A DNA stretch of 64,000 bases from Streptomyces sp. NBC_01723 (GCF_036246005.1 NZ_CP109171.1:3150001-3214000); one strand, 5' to 3'. Positions 27,379 to 36,806 are shown, counted from the first letter of the stretch. Program-made: numbers and translations. Notes: generated from the letters alone by a model not told the origin.

Positions 27379-29070
27379 ATGACGCAGGGCAGTGTGCACG
27401 GGGAGGGAACGCGACCGGGCGCGATCCGGCAGGCTCACGGCGGGGACACCGGCGCCGAGGACGGGGGCGGCACCGGCACGGCGGGACCGCCGGGCCGGAG
27501 GGACGGGAACCGCCGCCGGTCCGGGCGGCGGCGCCCCGGACGCCGGCGCCGGGCGCTGCGCTGGTCGGCGACGGTCCTCGCGGTGCTGATACTCGGCACG
27601 GCGGGCGCCGGATACCTCTACTACCAGCACCTGAACGGCAACATCGAGAAGGGCGCGCGGAGCAACGGCGACTCCAAGGCGCACCGCACCGAGCCGAACG
27701 CGGCCGGCCAGACTCCCCTGAACATCCTGCTGATCGGTTCCGACAGCCGCGCCTCCGAGGCCAACGTGGCGCTGGGCGGCGGCAAGAACCACCGCGACAA
27801 CCCGCCGCTGGCCGACGTGCAGATGCTGATCCACCTGGCCGCGGACCGCAAGAGCGCGGCGGTGGTGAGCATCCCCCGTGACACCCGCGTGGACATCCCC
27901 GCGTGCGAGAACGCGGAGACCGGGGAGAAGTTCCCCGCGACCAACGCCATCATCAACGAGACGCTGGCCCGCGGCGGCGCCGGCTGCACCCTGGCCGCCT
28001 GGGAGAACCTCACCGGGGTCTACATCGACCACTGGATGACGATCGACTTCGCGGGCGTGGTCTCGATGGCGGACGCCGTCGGCGGCGTCGAGGTCTGTGT
28101 GAACCAGAACGTGTGGGACCGGCCGCTGCCCGGCGTACCCGGCGGCTCGGGCCTGAAGATGGAGGCCGGCCGCACCAAGGTGCAGGGCGAGGAGGCGCTC
28201 CAGTGGCTGCGCACCCGGCACGCCTGGGGCAGCGACCCGCTGCGGGCCCGCGCCCAGCACATGTACATGAACTCGATGATCCGCACGCTGAAGCAGCAGA
28301 ACGTCTTCACCGACACCGGCCGGCTGATGAACCTGGCCGAGGCCGCCACCAAGTCCCTGACCGTCTCCGAGGAGATCGGCACGGTCAAGAAGCTGTACGA
28401 CCTGGGCATGCAGCTCAAGACGGTGCCCACGGACCGCATCACCATGACGACGATCCCCACCGTGGCGGACGACCAGGACGCCAACCACCTGCTGCCGGCC
28501 GCCGGGGCGGACCAGATGTGGGCGATGCTCCGCGACGACGTGTCCTTCGACGACAAGGGCGGCAAGGACGGCAAGGGCGGCGGGAGCGGCAAGGACGCGA
28601 AGGACCCGAAGGACGCCGAGGGCGCCACCGGGAAGCCCTCCGACGAGCCCGCCGCCGACTCCGACATCGGCGTCCTGGTCCAGAACGCCACCCGCTCCGA
28701 CTCGCTCGGCCCGGTCAGCGGACGGGCGGGCGCCGTCGCCGGGACGCTGGTGCAGAAGGGCTTCTCCAGGGCGGCGGCCGACACCTCCGCCGCCCTCTCC
28801 GAGGAGCGGACGCTGGTCCGATACCCGAGCGACGAGTTGGCCGGCGACGCACAACGCGTCGCCGATGCGCTGGGCATCCCGGCGAGCGCGGTGCGCAAGT
28901 CCACCGACGTGTCCGGGATCACGCTCGCCGTGGGAGCTGACTGGCGCTCGGGCACGTCCTATCCGAAGCAGAAGACGCCCGAGGCGGGAGACCTGCCGGA
29001 CGACAGCGACGCCCTCAACGGCTCGGACACCGGCAAGTGCATGGACGTCTACAAGCCCTACCGATGGTAG
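27379..29070 (+). CDS. LCP family wall-polymer ligase 3 (B copy, with LytR_C domain)
   Basis: 563 residues. A basic N-terminus (RRPGRRRRALRW) precedes a membrane helix near 55-75. The LCP domain has NILLIGSDSRAS, LADVQMLIHLAADR, VSIPRDTRVDIPAC and VQGEEALQWLRTRHAWG. A Gly/Lys/Asp linker (GGKDGKGGGSGKDAKD) then leads to a LytR_C domain (DIGVLVQNATRSDSLG) and a Cys-containing C-terminus. ATG 27379 follows GGGAGAGGGAC. It is paralogous to LCP gene 5 (31087), and the pair 2-3 mirrors the pair 4-5. A substrate-binding wall ligase is the likely role. Confidence 0.93.
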   Translation: MTQGSVHGEGTRPGAIRQAHGGDTGAEDGGGTGTAGPPGRRDGNRRRSGRRRPGRRRRALRWSATVLAVLILGTAGAGYLYYQHLNGNIEKGARSNGDSKAHRTEPNAAGQTPLNILLIGSDSRASEANVALGGGKNHRDNPPLADVQMLIHLAADRKSAAVVSIPRDTRVDIPACENAETGEKFPATNAIINETLARGGAGCTLAAWENLTGVYIDHWMTIDFAGVVSMADAVGGVEVCVNQNVWDRPLPGVPGGSGLKMEAGRTKVQGEEALQWLRTRHAWGSDPLRARAQHMYMNSMIRTLKQQNVFTDTGRLMNLAEAATKSLTVSEEIGTVKKLYDLGMQLKTVPTDRITMTTIPTVADDQDANHLLPAAGADQMWAMLRDDVSFDDKGGKDGKGGGSGKDAKDPKDAEGATGKPSDEPAADSDIGVLVQNATRSDSLGPVSGRAGAVAGTLVQKGFSRAAADTSAALSEERTLVRYPSDELAGDAQRVADALGIPASAVRKSTDVSGITLAVGADWRSGTSYPKQKTPEAGDLPDDSDALNGSDTGKCMDVYKPYRW

Positions 29071-29090
29071 GAGTTCACGAAAATAGGAGG

Positions 29091-29164
29091 GATTGCCCTG
29101 TTGTAGGGGAGTCGAATGTGACACCGGAGTCGTTCGACGCTGAACTGGACGGATAGTGTGAGCG
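29091..29164 (+). promoter_or_regulatory. Leader/promoter region of LCP gene 4
   Basis: Carries the two sequence blocks shared with the leader of LCP gene 2 (GATTGCCCTGTTGTA and TAGTGTGAGCG, 63 bp apart). The 205-bp gap before LCP gene 4 holds nothing else I recognise. Confidence 0.5.
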
Positions 29165-29275
29165 CTCCAGTGCCCCTGCCGCGAGGCCGGCCCTGGCGTC
29201 GTGCACTAGTTGACCCTTCATCGTGCGCCTTCCTGAGAAGGCGCCGCGTGGCCCCCGACGGAGGATTGGGAGACC

Positions 29276-31009
29276 GTGGACGCGCAAGGACGTGGGCGGG
29301 CAGACGATGTCGATCCCGCAGACCAGTGGGTACTGAATCCACGCACCGGCGAATACGAACTGCGACTGTCCCCTTCCGCACCGCAGTCGTCCGTTCCGGG
29401 CCCCCGCCGGGGCGCACCCCGCTCCGGCGACGCCGGCGGGAACACGGCGGGCACGGCCCGTCGCCGTACGGCCGCGCCCGGCCGCGAGGTCCCGCCGCAG
29501 CGACGGCGCAGGCCCGCGACCGAGGAGCCGGTACCGGGGCGGCGCGGACGCCGGCCGGAGAAGAAGTCGAAGGGCAAGCGCGCCCTGCTCTGGGTCGGGG
29601 GCAGCACGGCCTTCGTCGTCCTCGTGGCCGGGGTCGGCGGCTACGTCTACCTCAAGCACCTCGAGGGCAACGTCTCGACGACGGACGTCGGCAGCGCCGG
29701 AAGCAGCAGCTTCAAGAAGGACGAGGCCTTCAACATCCTCATCATCGGCACCGACAAGCGCACCGGTGAGGGCAACGAGGGCTACGGCGACAAGGGCAGC
29801 GTCGGGCACGCGGACACGAACATACTGCTGCACGTCTCCGAGGACCGCTCCAACGCCACCGCCCTCAGCATCCCGCGCGACCTGATCGTCGACGTCCCCG
29901 ACTGCGAGACCGTGCAGGAGGACGGCACGAAGAAGATCATCCCCGGCACCTCGAACGTCCGCTTCAACACCAGCCTCGGCGAGAGCGGCCGGGACGCGGG
30001 CTGCACCATGCGCACGGTGAAGGAGGCGACCGGGATCCAGCCGCACCACTTCATGATGGCCGACTTCAACGCGGTCAAGACGCTGACCACCGCGGTCGGC
30101 GGCGTCGACGTGTGCGTGGAGAAGGCCGTGGACGACCCCAAGTCCCATCTCAAGCTGCCCGCGGGCGAGTCGAAGGTGGAGGGCGAGCAGGCGCTGGCCT
30201 TCGTCCGCACCCGACACGCCTTCGGCAACGAGGGCGACCTGGACCGCATCAAGGTGCAGCAGCAGTTCCTGGGCTCGCTCATGCGGAAGATGTCCTCCAG
30301 CGACACCCTCACCAGCCCCACCAAGCTGGTGAAGCTCGCCGAGGCCGCCACCAATGCCCTGACCGTGGACAAGGCCATCGGCAACGTGGGCACGCTCAAG
30401 GACCTGGCCCTGGAGCTGAAGAAGGTGCCTCCGAAGAACATCACCTTCACCACGGTGCCGGTGATCGACAACCCCGCCGAGAAGGTCAAGGCGACGGTGG
30501 TGGTGAACGAGACCACGGGCCCCCAGGTCTTCGACATGATCAGGAACGACATCTCCTTCACCGAGGTCAAGCAGAAGGAGAAGAAGGAGGCGGCCGCGGT
30601 CGCCGCCCGGCTCAAGGGCGAGCAGTCCGAGCCCTCCGAGGTCCGCGTCCGCGTCATGAACGGCGGCGCCCCCGCCGGCAGCGCCCAGCAGGAACTCTCC
30701 TACCTCCAGACGGACGCCGGCGTCACCAAGTCCGAGAACGCCGGCAACGCCCCCGCGGAAGTCGCCAAGACCACCCTGGAGTACGCCCCCGACCAGGCCG
30801 ACCAGGCCCGCGCCCTCGCCGAGATCCTCGGCCTGTCCGGCGCCGCCATGAAACCCGGCGAGAGCGTCACCAACTCCCAGGGCCTGCCCACCATGACCCT
30901 CACCCTCGGCAAGGACTTCAAGGGCGCCGGAGTGAAGCTCGACGCCAAGTCCATCGAGACGCCGGACCTGGACAAGTCCACGGCCGACCAGAAGCAGTGC
31001 GCCAGTTGA
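29276..31009 (+). CDS. LCP family wall-polymer ligase 4 (A' copy, with LytR_C domain)
   Basis: 577 residues with the same architecture as LCP gene 2: tail starting MDAQGRGRADDVDPADQWVL, basic stretch, membrane helix near 102-122, LCP domain (NILIIGTDKRTG, HADTNILLHVS, LSIPRDLIVDVPD, VEGEQALAFVRTRHAFG) and LytR_C. GTG 29276 follows GGAGGATTGGGAGACC, nearly the same site as gene 2. The LCP domains of the two have clearly diverged, yet 361 bp in the LytR_C region are identical, indicating recent gene conversion or unequal exchange. Likely partly redundant wall ligase. Confidence 0.94.
   Translation: MDAQGRGRADDVDPADQWVLNPRTGEYELRLSPSAPQSSVPGPRRGAPRSGDAGGNTAGTARRRTAAPGREVPPQRRRRPATEEPVPGRRGRRPEKKSKGKRALLWVGGSTAFVVLVAGVGGYVYLKHLEGNVSTTDVGSAGSSSFKKDEAFNILIIGTDKRTGEGNEGYGDKGSVGHADTNILLHVSEDRSNATALSIPRDLIVDVPDCETVQEDGTKKIIPGTSNVRFNTSLGESGRDAGCTMRTVKEATGIQPHHFMMADFNAVKTLTTAVGGVDVCVEKAVDDPKSHLKLPAGESKVEGEQALAFVRTRHAFGNEGDLDRIKVQQQFLGSLMRKMSSSDTLTSPTKLVKLAEAATNALTVDKAIGNVGTLKDLALELKKVPPKNITFTTVPVIDNPAEKVKATVVVNETTGPQVFDMIRNDISFTEVKQKEKKEAAAVAARLKGEQSEPSEVRVRVMNGGAPAGSAQQELSYLQTDAGVTKSENAGNAPAEVAKTTLEYAPDQADQARALAEILGLSGAAMKPGESVTNSQGLPTMTLTLGKDFKGAGVKLDAKSIETPDLDKSTADQKQCAS
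30573..30933 (+). repeat. 361-bp perfect direct repeat, copy 2 (inside LCP gene 4)
   Basis: Partner of 26742-27102. Identity begins after a C/G difference at 30572/26741 and ends at a G/C difference at 30934/27103. Confidence 0.95.
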
Positions 31010-31086
31010 CCTGACGGGCCTGTCGTACGTCTCACATGGCGGCGACGGGTCCGCGCGGTGGCGCGGGGGTGGGGAGGGACGCGCAA

Positions 31087-32655
31087 GTGACGCGGAGCGG
31101 TGTGCAGGAGGAGGACAGACGGGAGACCGTCCCGGACGTCCAGGAGAGTGACGGGACCGGCGGACGCCGTCCGCGGCGTGCCCGCCGGGCGCTGCGCTGG
31201 AGCGCGGTGGTGCTCGCCGTGGTCCTGGCCGGCACGGCCGGTGCCGGTTACCTCTACTACGAGCACCTCAACGGCAACCTCAAGAAGGACCCCCTGAACC
31301 TGGGGGACGGCAAGGTGGCCGCGCCGACGCCGAACGCGGCCGGGCAGACCCCGCTGAACATCCTCGTGATCGGCTCGGACGCCCGGGACAGCGAGGAGAA
31401 CCAGCAACTGGGCGGCGCCCGCGAGACGTTCGGCTCCACGCCGCTGGCGGACGTGCAGATGCTGGTGCACCTGTCCGCCGACCGCAGCAACATGTCGGTG
31501 GTGAGCATGCCGCGCGACACCCTGGTCGAGATACCCAAGTGCACCGACCCGGACGACGGGAAGGTGTACCCGGCGAGCGGCGGCCGGATGATGACCAACC
31601 AGAGCCTCGGGCACGGCGGCCCCGGCTGCACGGTGGCCACCTGGCAGGAGCTGACCGGCATCCACATCGACCACTTCGTGATGGTGGACTTCGCGGGCGT
31701 GGTCTCGATGGCGGACGCCGTCGGCGGCGTCCCGGTGTGTGTGGACGCCGACATCCACTCACGCGACAGCGAGGGTCACGGCTCGGGGCTGAAGCTGGAG
31801 AAGGGCACGCACCCGGTCAAGGGCGAGCAGGCCCTGCAGTGGCTGCGCACCCGCTACGGGTTCGAGGACGGCAGCGACCTGGCACGGGCGAAGGCCCAGC
31901 ACATGTACCTCAACTCGATGGTCCGGACGCTGCGCGAGAACGCGACCCTCGACAACCCGAACAAGCTGCGCAGGCTGGCCGAGGAGGCCACCTCGGCGCT
32001 CACCGTCGACCCGGGCCTGGACACCGTCAAGAAGCTGTACGACCTCAGCGACGAGCTGCGCCGGGTGAAGCCGGAGCGCATCACCATGACCACGATGCCC
32101 AACCGGTACGTGGGCGCGCGCGTGGAGCCGACCGAGGACGCCGAACAGCTCTTCCGGCTGGTGCGCGAGGACATCGCGCTGGACGGCAAGGACGCGAAGA
32201 AGAAGCCCGAGGCGGAGCCGGAGGAGCCGGACGACCCCGCCGCCTCCGACGGCGAGATCGCGGTCCAGGTCCGCAACGGCACCCGCACGGACCGCCTCGG
32301 CGCGGCCGGCGGACGCGCGAACACGGTCGCCGGTCTGCTGGTGGAGCGGGGCTTCACCAGGGCCGTCGCGGACCCCTCGGTACTGCCGAGCGAGGACCGC
32401 ACGCTCGTCCGCTATCCGAGCGCCGACCTGGAGGGCGACGCCCGGCGCGTGGCCAAGGCCCTTGGGATACCGGCGAGTTCGGTGCAGCGGTCGACCGACG
32501 TCTCGGGGGTCACCCTCGTCGTGGGCGCCGACTGGCGCGAGGGCAAGGCGTACCGGGAGCCCGAGTCCGACGACCGCACCCCGGAGTCGGCCGAGGCCCT
32601 CAACGGCGCCGACAAGAACGCCTGCATGAAGGTGGACCCGGCGTTCAGCCCCTGA
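31087..32655 (+). CDS. LCP family wall-polymer ligase 5 (B' copy, with LytR_C domain)
   Basis: 522 residues. Basic region RRPRRARRALRW, membrane helix at about 36-56, LCP domain with NILVIGSDARDS, LADVQMLVHLSADR, VSMPRDTLVEIPKC and VKGEQALQWLRTRYGFEDG, an acidic linker (KKKPEAEPEEPDD), and LytR_C (EIAVQVRNGTRTDRLG). GTG 31087 is chosen over ATG 31036 because GGGAGGG precedes it and the resulting start VTRSGVQEED aligns with MTQGSVHGEG of gene 3. 77 bp separate it from gene 4, so 4 and 5 are probably co-transcribed. Catalytic residues appear intact. Confidence 0.92.
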   Translation: MTRSGVQEEDRRETVPDVQESDGTGGRRPRRARRALRWSAVVLAVVLAGTAGAGYLYYEHLNGNLKKDPLNLGDGKVAAPTPNAAGQTPLNILVIGSDARDSEENQQLGGARETFGSTPLADVQMLVHLSADRSNMSVVSMPRDTLVEIPKCTDPDDGKVYPASGGRMMTNQSLGHGGPGCTVATWQELTGIHIDHFVMVDFAGVVSMADAVGGVPVCVDADIHSRDSEGHGSGLKLEKGTHPVKGEQALQWLRTRYGFEDGSDLARAKAQHMYLNSMVRTLRENATLDNPNKLRRLAEEATSALTVDPGLDTVKKLYDLSDELRRVKPERITMTTMPNRYVGARVEPTEDAEQLFRLVREDIALDGKDAKKKPEAEPEEPDDPAASDGEIAVQVRNGTRTDRLGAAGGRANTVAGLLVERGFTRAVADPSVLPSEDRTLVRYPSADLEGDARRVAKALGIPASSVQRSTDVSGVTLVVGADWREGKAYREPESDDRTPESAEALNGADKNACMKVDPAFSP

Positions 32656-32661
32656 CGGACG

Positions 32662-33717
32662 TCAGCGCGCTCCGGCGGCGTCGGCGGTCCCGGTGTCGGC
32701 CTGGACGGCCGGACGCCGCGAGGCGATGACCTTCCTGGCCAGCGACTTGGGGCTGGTCAAAAAGCCCCACCCCCACGACATGTGCATGGTCGCCAGCGCC
32801 ACCGGGATCCGGGCCCGCGCCTTCAGCCCCAGCCCCTTGCCCGCCGGGACCGAGCCCGCGGCGATCGCGGCCAGGTAGGCGCCCGGCACGACGAAGCCCC
32901 AAGGGGTCAGCGCGGCGCCCACCACGACACCGGCCGCGATGGCGCACACGGCGGTCGGCGGGGCGAGGTAGCGCAGGTTGATGGAGCCGGAGTGGTAGCG
33001 GGCGACGACGTGCCGCCAGCGGCCGTAGTCCTTGTACTGCTTGGCCAGAGCGCGCACGCTCGGCCGGGGGCGGTAGGAGACCCGCAGCTCGGGCGAGAAC
33101 CAGATCAGGCCGCCGGCCTCGCGGATGCGGAAGTTCAGCTCCCAGTCCTGGGCGCGGATGAACTCCTCGTTGTACCCGCCCTGCCGCTCCAGCGCCTCGC
33201 GGCGGAAGACGCCCAGGTACACGGTCTCGGCGGGGGCGGCCTCGCCGCCGGTGTGGAAGGCGGCGTTGCCCACGCCGATCTTCGACGTCATCGCGGCGGC
33301 GACGGCGTCCTCCCAGGCGTTCTCGCCCTCGGCGTGCATGATGCCGCCGACGTTGTGCGCGCCGGTCTCCTCCAGCAGCCGTACGGCCGTGGCGATGTAG
33401 CCGGGCGACAGGATGCCGTGGCCGTCGACGCGGACGACGACGGGATGGCGGGAGGCCTTGATGGCGGCGTTCAGCGCGGCGGGCGTACGGCCGGTGGGAT
33501 TCGGCACGGTGTGCACGCGCGGATCCTCGGCGACGAGTGCGGCGGCGATCTCGTCCGTACGGTCCGTCGAGGGACCGAGGGCGATCACGACCTCCATCTC
33601 GCCGGCGTACTCCTGGGCGAGGATGGCGCGGACGGCGCCGCGCAGGTGCCGCTCCTCGTTGAGGACGGGCATGATCACGGAAACGGCGGGCGGCCGCACG
33701 TCGGACTTGGCGTTCAT
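32662..33717 (-). CDS. Family 2 glycosyltransferase with C-terminal membrane segments
   Basis: 351 residues. GT-A fold: VSVIMPVLNEERHLRGAVRA opens it, VVVRVDGHGILSPGYIAT supplies the DxD-like metal motif (VDGH), and RAQDWELNFRIREAGGLIW is the acceptor-side ED-like motif. Two or more hydrophobic segments follow from about residue 250 (AVCAIAAGVVVGAALTP and onward). The fold resembles succinoglycan/dolichol-type transferases. It sits inside the LCP cluster, convergent with LCP gene 5 (6 bp gap) and divergent from LCP gene 6, so it probably helps build the polymer the LCP proteins attach. ATG 33717. Confidence 0.9.
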   Translation of the reverse strand: MNAKSDVRPPAVSVIMPVLNEERHLRGAVRAILAQEYAGEMEVVIALGPSTDRTDEIAAALVAEDPRVHTVPNPTGRTPAALNAAIKASRHPVVVRVDGHGILSPGYIATAVRLLEETGAHNVGGIMHAEGENAWEDAVAAAMTSKIGVGNAAFHTGGEAAPAETVYLGVFRREALERQGGYNEEFIRAQDWELNFRIREAGGLIWFSPELRVSYRPRPSVRALAKQYKDYGRWRHVVARYHSGSINLRYLAPPTAVCAIAAGVVVGAALTPWGFVVPGAYLAAIAAGSVPAGKGLGLKARARIPVALATMHMSWGWGFLTSPKSLARKVIASRRPAVQADTGTADAAGAR

Positions 33718-33869
33718 CGGTGCTCACGTTACCGCGAACGGGGGACACGGGTGCGCGCCGCGGGGGTCACAGCCGCGAGCAGCAGATCGTATGGGCCTAC
33801 GGTGCTCACGGATCCCACGTCCGGCCTCACGGTCCGCAGCCAAGGGCCCGTCCTCGCGGAGGTGTCACC

Positions 33870-35381
33870 TTGCCCACGCCGCCCCGCTCCCCCCGGGTCC
33901 CGGCCTCGTCCCCCCGGGGCGGTCCTCCGCCGCAGCGCCGCGGCCCCCGCCCCTCCGGGCGCCCGCCGAGGCCCCCCGTAAGGCGGAAGAGGCCGCGCTG
34001 GGCCATGCGGGCGGTGACCGCGCTGTCGGTGGTGGTGCTCGCCTCCGCGGGCATCGGTCACATGGTGCTCTCGGGGCTGGACGCGGACATCTCGCGCGTC
34101 GACCCCTTCAAGGACATGAAGAACCGCCCGAAGGCGGGCGACGGCATGAACGTGCTGATGGTCGGCACCGACGGCCGGGACCGGATCAGCGAGGCGGAGC
34201 GGCGCAGGTACAGACTGGGCGGCGCCCCCTGCCACTGCACCGACACCGTCATGATCGTGCACATCTCGGAGGACCGGGAGCGGGCGAGCGTAGTGAGCCT
34301 GCCGCGCGACTCGTACGCCGAGACGCCCGGCCACACCGACCGCACCACCGGGGAGCAGCACAAGGGGCACCCGCTGAAGCTGAACGCGGCGTACGCCGAG
34401 GGCGGCCCGCAGCTGACCATCCGCACCGTGGAGAACATGACCCACGTGAAGATCGACCACTATCTGGAGGTCGACTTCACCAGCTTCATGAAGACCGTGG
34501 ACGTCCTCGGCGGTGTGAAGATCTGCACCGTCCAGCCGCTGAAGGACAGCTACACCGGGCTCGACCTCGCGGCCGGCGACCACACCCTGATGGGCGGGCA
34601 GGCGCTCCAGTACGTCCGGGCCCGCCACCTCGACGGGGCCTCGGACCTGAGCCGGATGAAGCGCCAGCAGCGCTTCCTGGCCGCCCTGATCGACCGGGCG
34701 ACGTCCTCGGGCATCCTGCTGAACCCGCTCAAGTTCCGTGACGTCACCCGGGCCGTGCTGGGGTCGGTGCGGGCCGACAAGGGCTTCGGCACCGACGAGC
34801 TGCTGGCGCTGGGGCGGGCGATGCGGAACTTCTCGCCGTCCTCCTCCGAGTTCACCACCGTGCCCATCGGGAGGATGGGGTACGCCGTGAAGGGCGTCGG
34901 TTCGACGCTGAAGTGGGACCCGGTGAAGTCCGAGCGGATCTTCGACGCCCTGCGCGAGGACAAGCCGCTGGCGGCACCCCGGCCGAAGCCCACGGGTCCG
35001 GCGCCGGTGCGGGTTCCGGTGGACCCGAAGCAGATCCGGGTCCAGGTGGAGAACGGCACCCGCACCGCGGGCCTGGGAAGGCGGGTGGACGACGCGCTGG
35101 CCGCGACCGGGTTCCGCACCACCCGGGCGCCGCGGAACGCCACCGACCGCGCCGTCGAGCGCACCGTGGTCGCCTACGACCCCCGCTGGGACCAGTCGGC
35201 GAAGTCGCTGGCCGCCGCCCTGCCCGGCAGCGAGCTGCGGCCCGTCAAGGGGCAGGGGGCGCTGCTGAAGGTGATCGCGGGCTCCGACTTCCGGCAGGCC
35301 GTCAAGGTGCGGCCGGCCGATCCGCCGCAGGAGTCGGGCACGGTGGTGCGGGGCGACGAGGTGGTCTGCGGCCAGGAGTGA
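33870..35381 (+). CDS. LCP family wall-polymer ligase 6 (TTG start, with LytR_C domain)
   Basis: 503 residues. A Pro/Arg-rich cytoplasmic tail is followed by a membrane helix at about 48-66 (VTALSVVVLASAGIGHMVL), the LCP domain with NVLMVGTDGRDR, CTDTVMIVHISEDR, VSLPRDSYAETPG and LMGGQALQYVRARHLDG, and a LytR_C-like domain (IRVQVENGTRTAGLG). The start TTG 33870 is chosen because a full GGAGGTG lies 5 bases upstream; longer in-frame starts have none and would overlap the divergent gene's promoter. It has a Cys pair (APCHCTD) unlike the others. More distant from genes 2-5. Confidence 0.9.
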   Translation: MPTPPRSPRVPASSPRGGPPPQRRGPRPSGRPPRPPVRRKRPRWAMRAVTALSVVVLASAGIGHMVLSGLDADISRVDPFKDMKNRPKAGDGMNVLMVGTDGRDRISEAERRRYRLGGAPCHCTDTVMIVHISEDRERASVVSLPRDSYAETPGHTDRTTGEQHKGHPLKLNAAYAEGGPQLTIRTVENMTHVKIDHYLEVDFTSFMKTVDVLGGVKICTVQPLKDSYTGLDLAAGDHTLMGGQALQYVRARHLDGASDLSRMKRQQRFLAALIDRATSSGILLNPLKFRDVTRAVLGSVRADKGFGTDELLALGRAMRNFSPSSSEFTTVPIGRMGYAVKGVGSTLKWDPVKSERIFDALREDKPLAAPRPKPTGPAPVRVPVDPKQIRVQVENGTRTAGLGRRVDDALAATGFRTTRAPRNATDRAVERTVVAYDPRWDQSAKSLAAALPGSELRPVKGQGALLKVIAGSDFRQAVKVRPADPPQESGTVVRGDEVVCGQE

Positions 35382-35405
35382 GGGGCCCGGCCGCCCGGCC
35401 CCGGC

Positions 35406-36686
35406 TCAGTTGCCGGAGACGGTGACCTTCTCGTCGTTCTTCAGCTCCTGGACGAGCTGCTTCACCTTGGCGTCGTCCCACTTGAGGTTCCCGCCGACGC
35501 TGCCGGAGATCGGCATGTTCATCGAGGTGCCCTCGCCGCCGCTGACGCTCTTCATCGCCCAGAACATGCTCGCCAGGTCGAAGAGGCCCATGTCCTTGTC
35601 GACGATGAGGGAGTCCAGGCCGGCGCCCATCGTCGGGTACAGCTTGAACGGGTTGAGGATCGTCGAGGGGGTGGCCACCTGGCTCGCCAGCGCCGACAGG
35701 AACTTCTGCTGGTTCTTCGTGCGGTCCAGGTCGGAGCCGGCCAGCGCGTACCGGGTGCGGACGAAGGCGAGGGCCTCCTCGCCGTTCAGGGTCTGCTTGC
35801 CCTTCTTGAGGTCGGCGCCGGACTTCTTGTCCTTGATGTCCTGCGGGATGTCCATCTCGACGCCGCCGACCGCGTCCACGATGTTCGCGAAGCCGGCGAA
35901 GCCGATCTCCACGTAGTGGTCCAGGCGCAGCCCGGTGTTGTGCTCGACGGTGCGCACCAGCAGCTCGGGGCCGTCCTCGGCGTACGCGGCGTTCAGCTTC
36001 GTGTGCCGGCCGGTGCCCGGGTACGTCTTGCCGGAGTCGGAGCCGACGAAGGAGGGGATCTCCACATCCGAGTCGCGGGGCAGCGAGATGAGCGTCGACC
36101 CGTTGTCCCCGGTGTGCAGGATCATCATGGAGTCGGTGCGCTTGCCCTCGGCGGAGCCGGTGTGCAGGTCCTTCTTCTGGTCGTCGGTCATGCCCTCGCG
36201 GCTGTCGGAGCCGACGATCAGGTAGTTCGTGCCCTCGCCGGCCCCGGGCCGCTCGATGACCTTGGACAGGTCGACCTCGCGGTTGAGCTTGGAGTCGGCC
36301 CAGAAGTAGGTGCCGACGGTGGTGACGACCAGTGCGGTCACGACGGTGATCGCGGTCCACTTGATCCGTCTGCGCCAGTCCGGGGCGGGCCGTCCGGCCC
36401 CGCCGCGGTCCTGTCCCGGCCCGTGGCCGCCGGGGCTGCCGTAGACCTGGCCGGTGTTGTAACCGCTGTCGTAGCCGTCGCCGCCGTGCCCCTGGCCGTC
36501 GACGTAGGACGGCTGCTGCGGCACCCCGCCGCCGTACGGCGGGGCCGACGGGCCCGGGCCGGGCGGCGGGGCCGCGCCGCGGCGGACCTGGCGCATCACG
36601 CGTGCGCTCTCGGGCTGTGCGCTGCCGCTGCCACGTCCGTACCGGCCGCGGTTGTCACCGGACCATCCCTCGGGCCAATCATTCAT
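35406..36686 (-). CDS. LCP family wall-polymer ligase 7 (no LytR_C domain)
   Basis: 426 residues. The first 100 residues are Gly/Pro/Tyr-rich (GGDGYDSGYNTGQVYGSPGG) and cytoplasmic, then a helix near 108-130 (ITVVTALVVTTVGTYFW) and the LCP domain with NYLIVGSDSREG, RTDSMMILHTGDNGS, ISLPRDSDVEIPSF and LNGEEALAFVRTRYALAG. It ends directly after the LCP domain. ATG 36686 is used; an in-frame GTG at 36692 is equally possible, and neither has a good ribosome site. Opposite strand to LCP gene 6, 24 bp between the stops. The only LCP here resembling the more widespread short form. Confidence 0.92.
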   Translation of the reverse strand: MNDWPEGWSGDNRGRYGRGSGSAQPESARVMRQVRRGAAPPPGPGPSAPPYGGGVPQQPSYVDGQGHGGDGYDSGYNTGQVYGSPGGHGPGQDRGGAGRPAPDWRRRIKWTAITVVTALVVTTVGTYFWADSKLNREVDLSKVIERPGAGEGTNYLIVGSDSREGMTDDQKKDLHTGSAEGKRTDSMMILHTGDNGSTLISLPRDSDVEIPSFVGSDSGKTYPGTGRHTKLNAAYAEDGPELLVRTVEHNTGLRLDHYVEIGFAGFANIVDAVGGVEMDIPQDIKDKKSGADLKKGKQTLNGEEALAFVRTRYALAGSDLDRTKNQQKFLSALASQVATPSTILNPFKLYPTMGAGLDSLIVDKDMGLFDLASMFWAMKSVSGGEGTSMNMPISGSVGGNLKWDDAKVKQLVQELKNDEKVTVSGN

Positions 36687-36806
36687 GCGCACCAGTGTGC
36701 AGGTACCCGCTGTGGGCCATACAAGGGTCGTCGGAAAATAGGGTCAGCGCTGTTGCGAAGCTGACACAAAAATACGCCGGTGTCGCCGCGGCATAAGGTG
36801 GAGGCC

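Noticed and set aside
36780..36806. Longer start for the thioesterase at 36780
   Set aside because: The ATG at 36807 has GGTGGAGG before it; the longer form adds unconserved residues.
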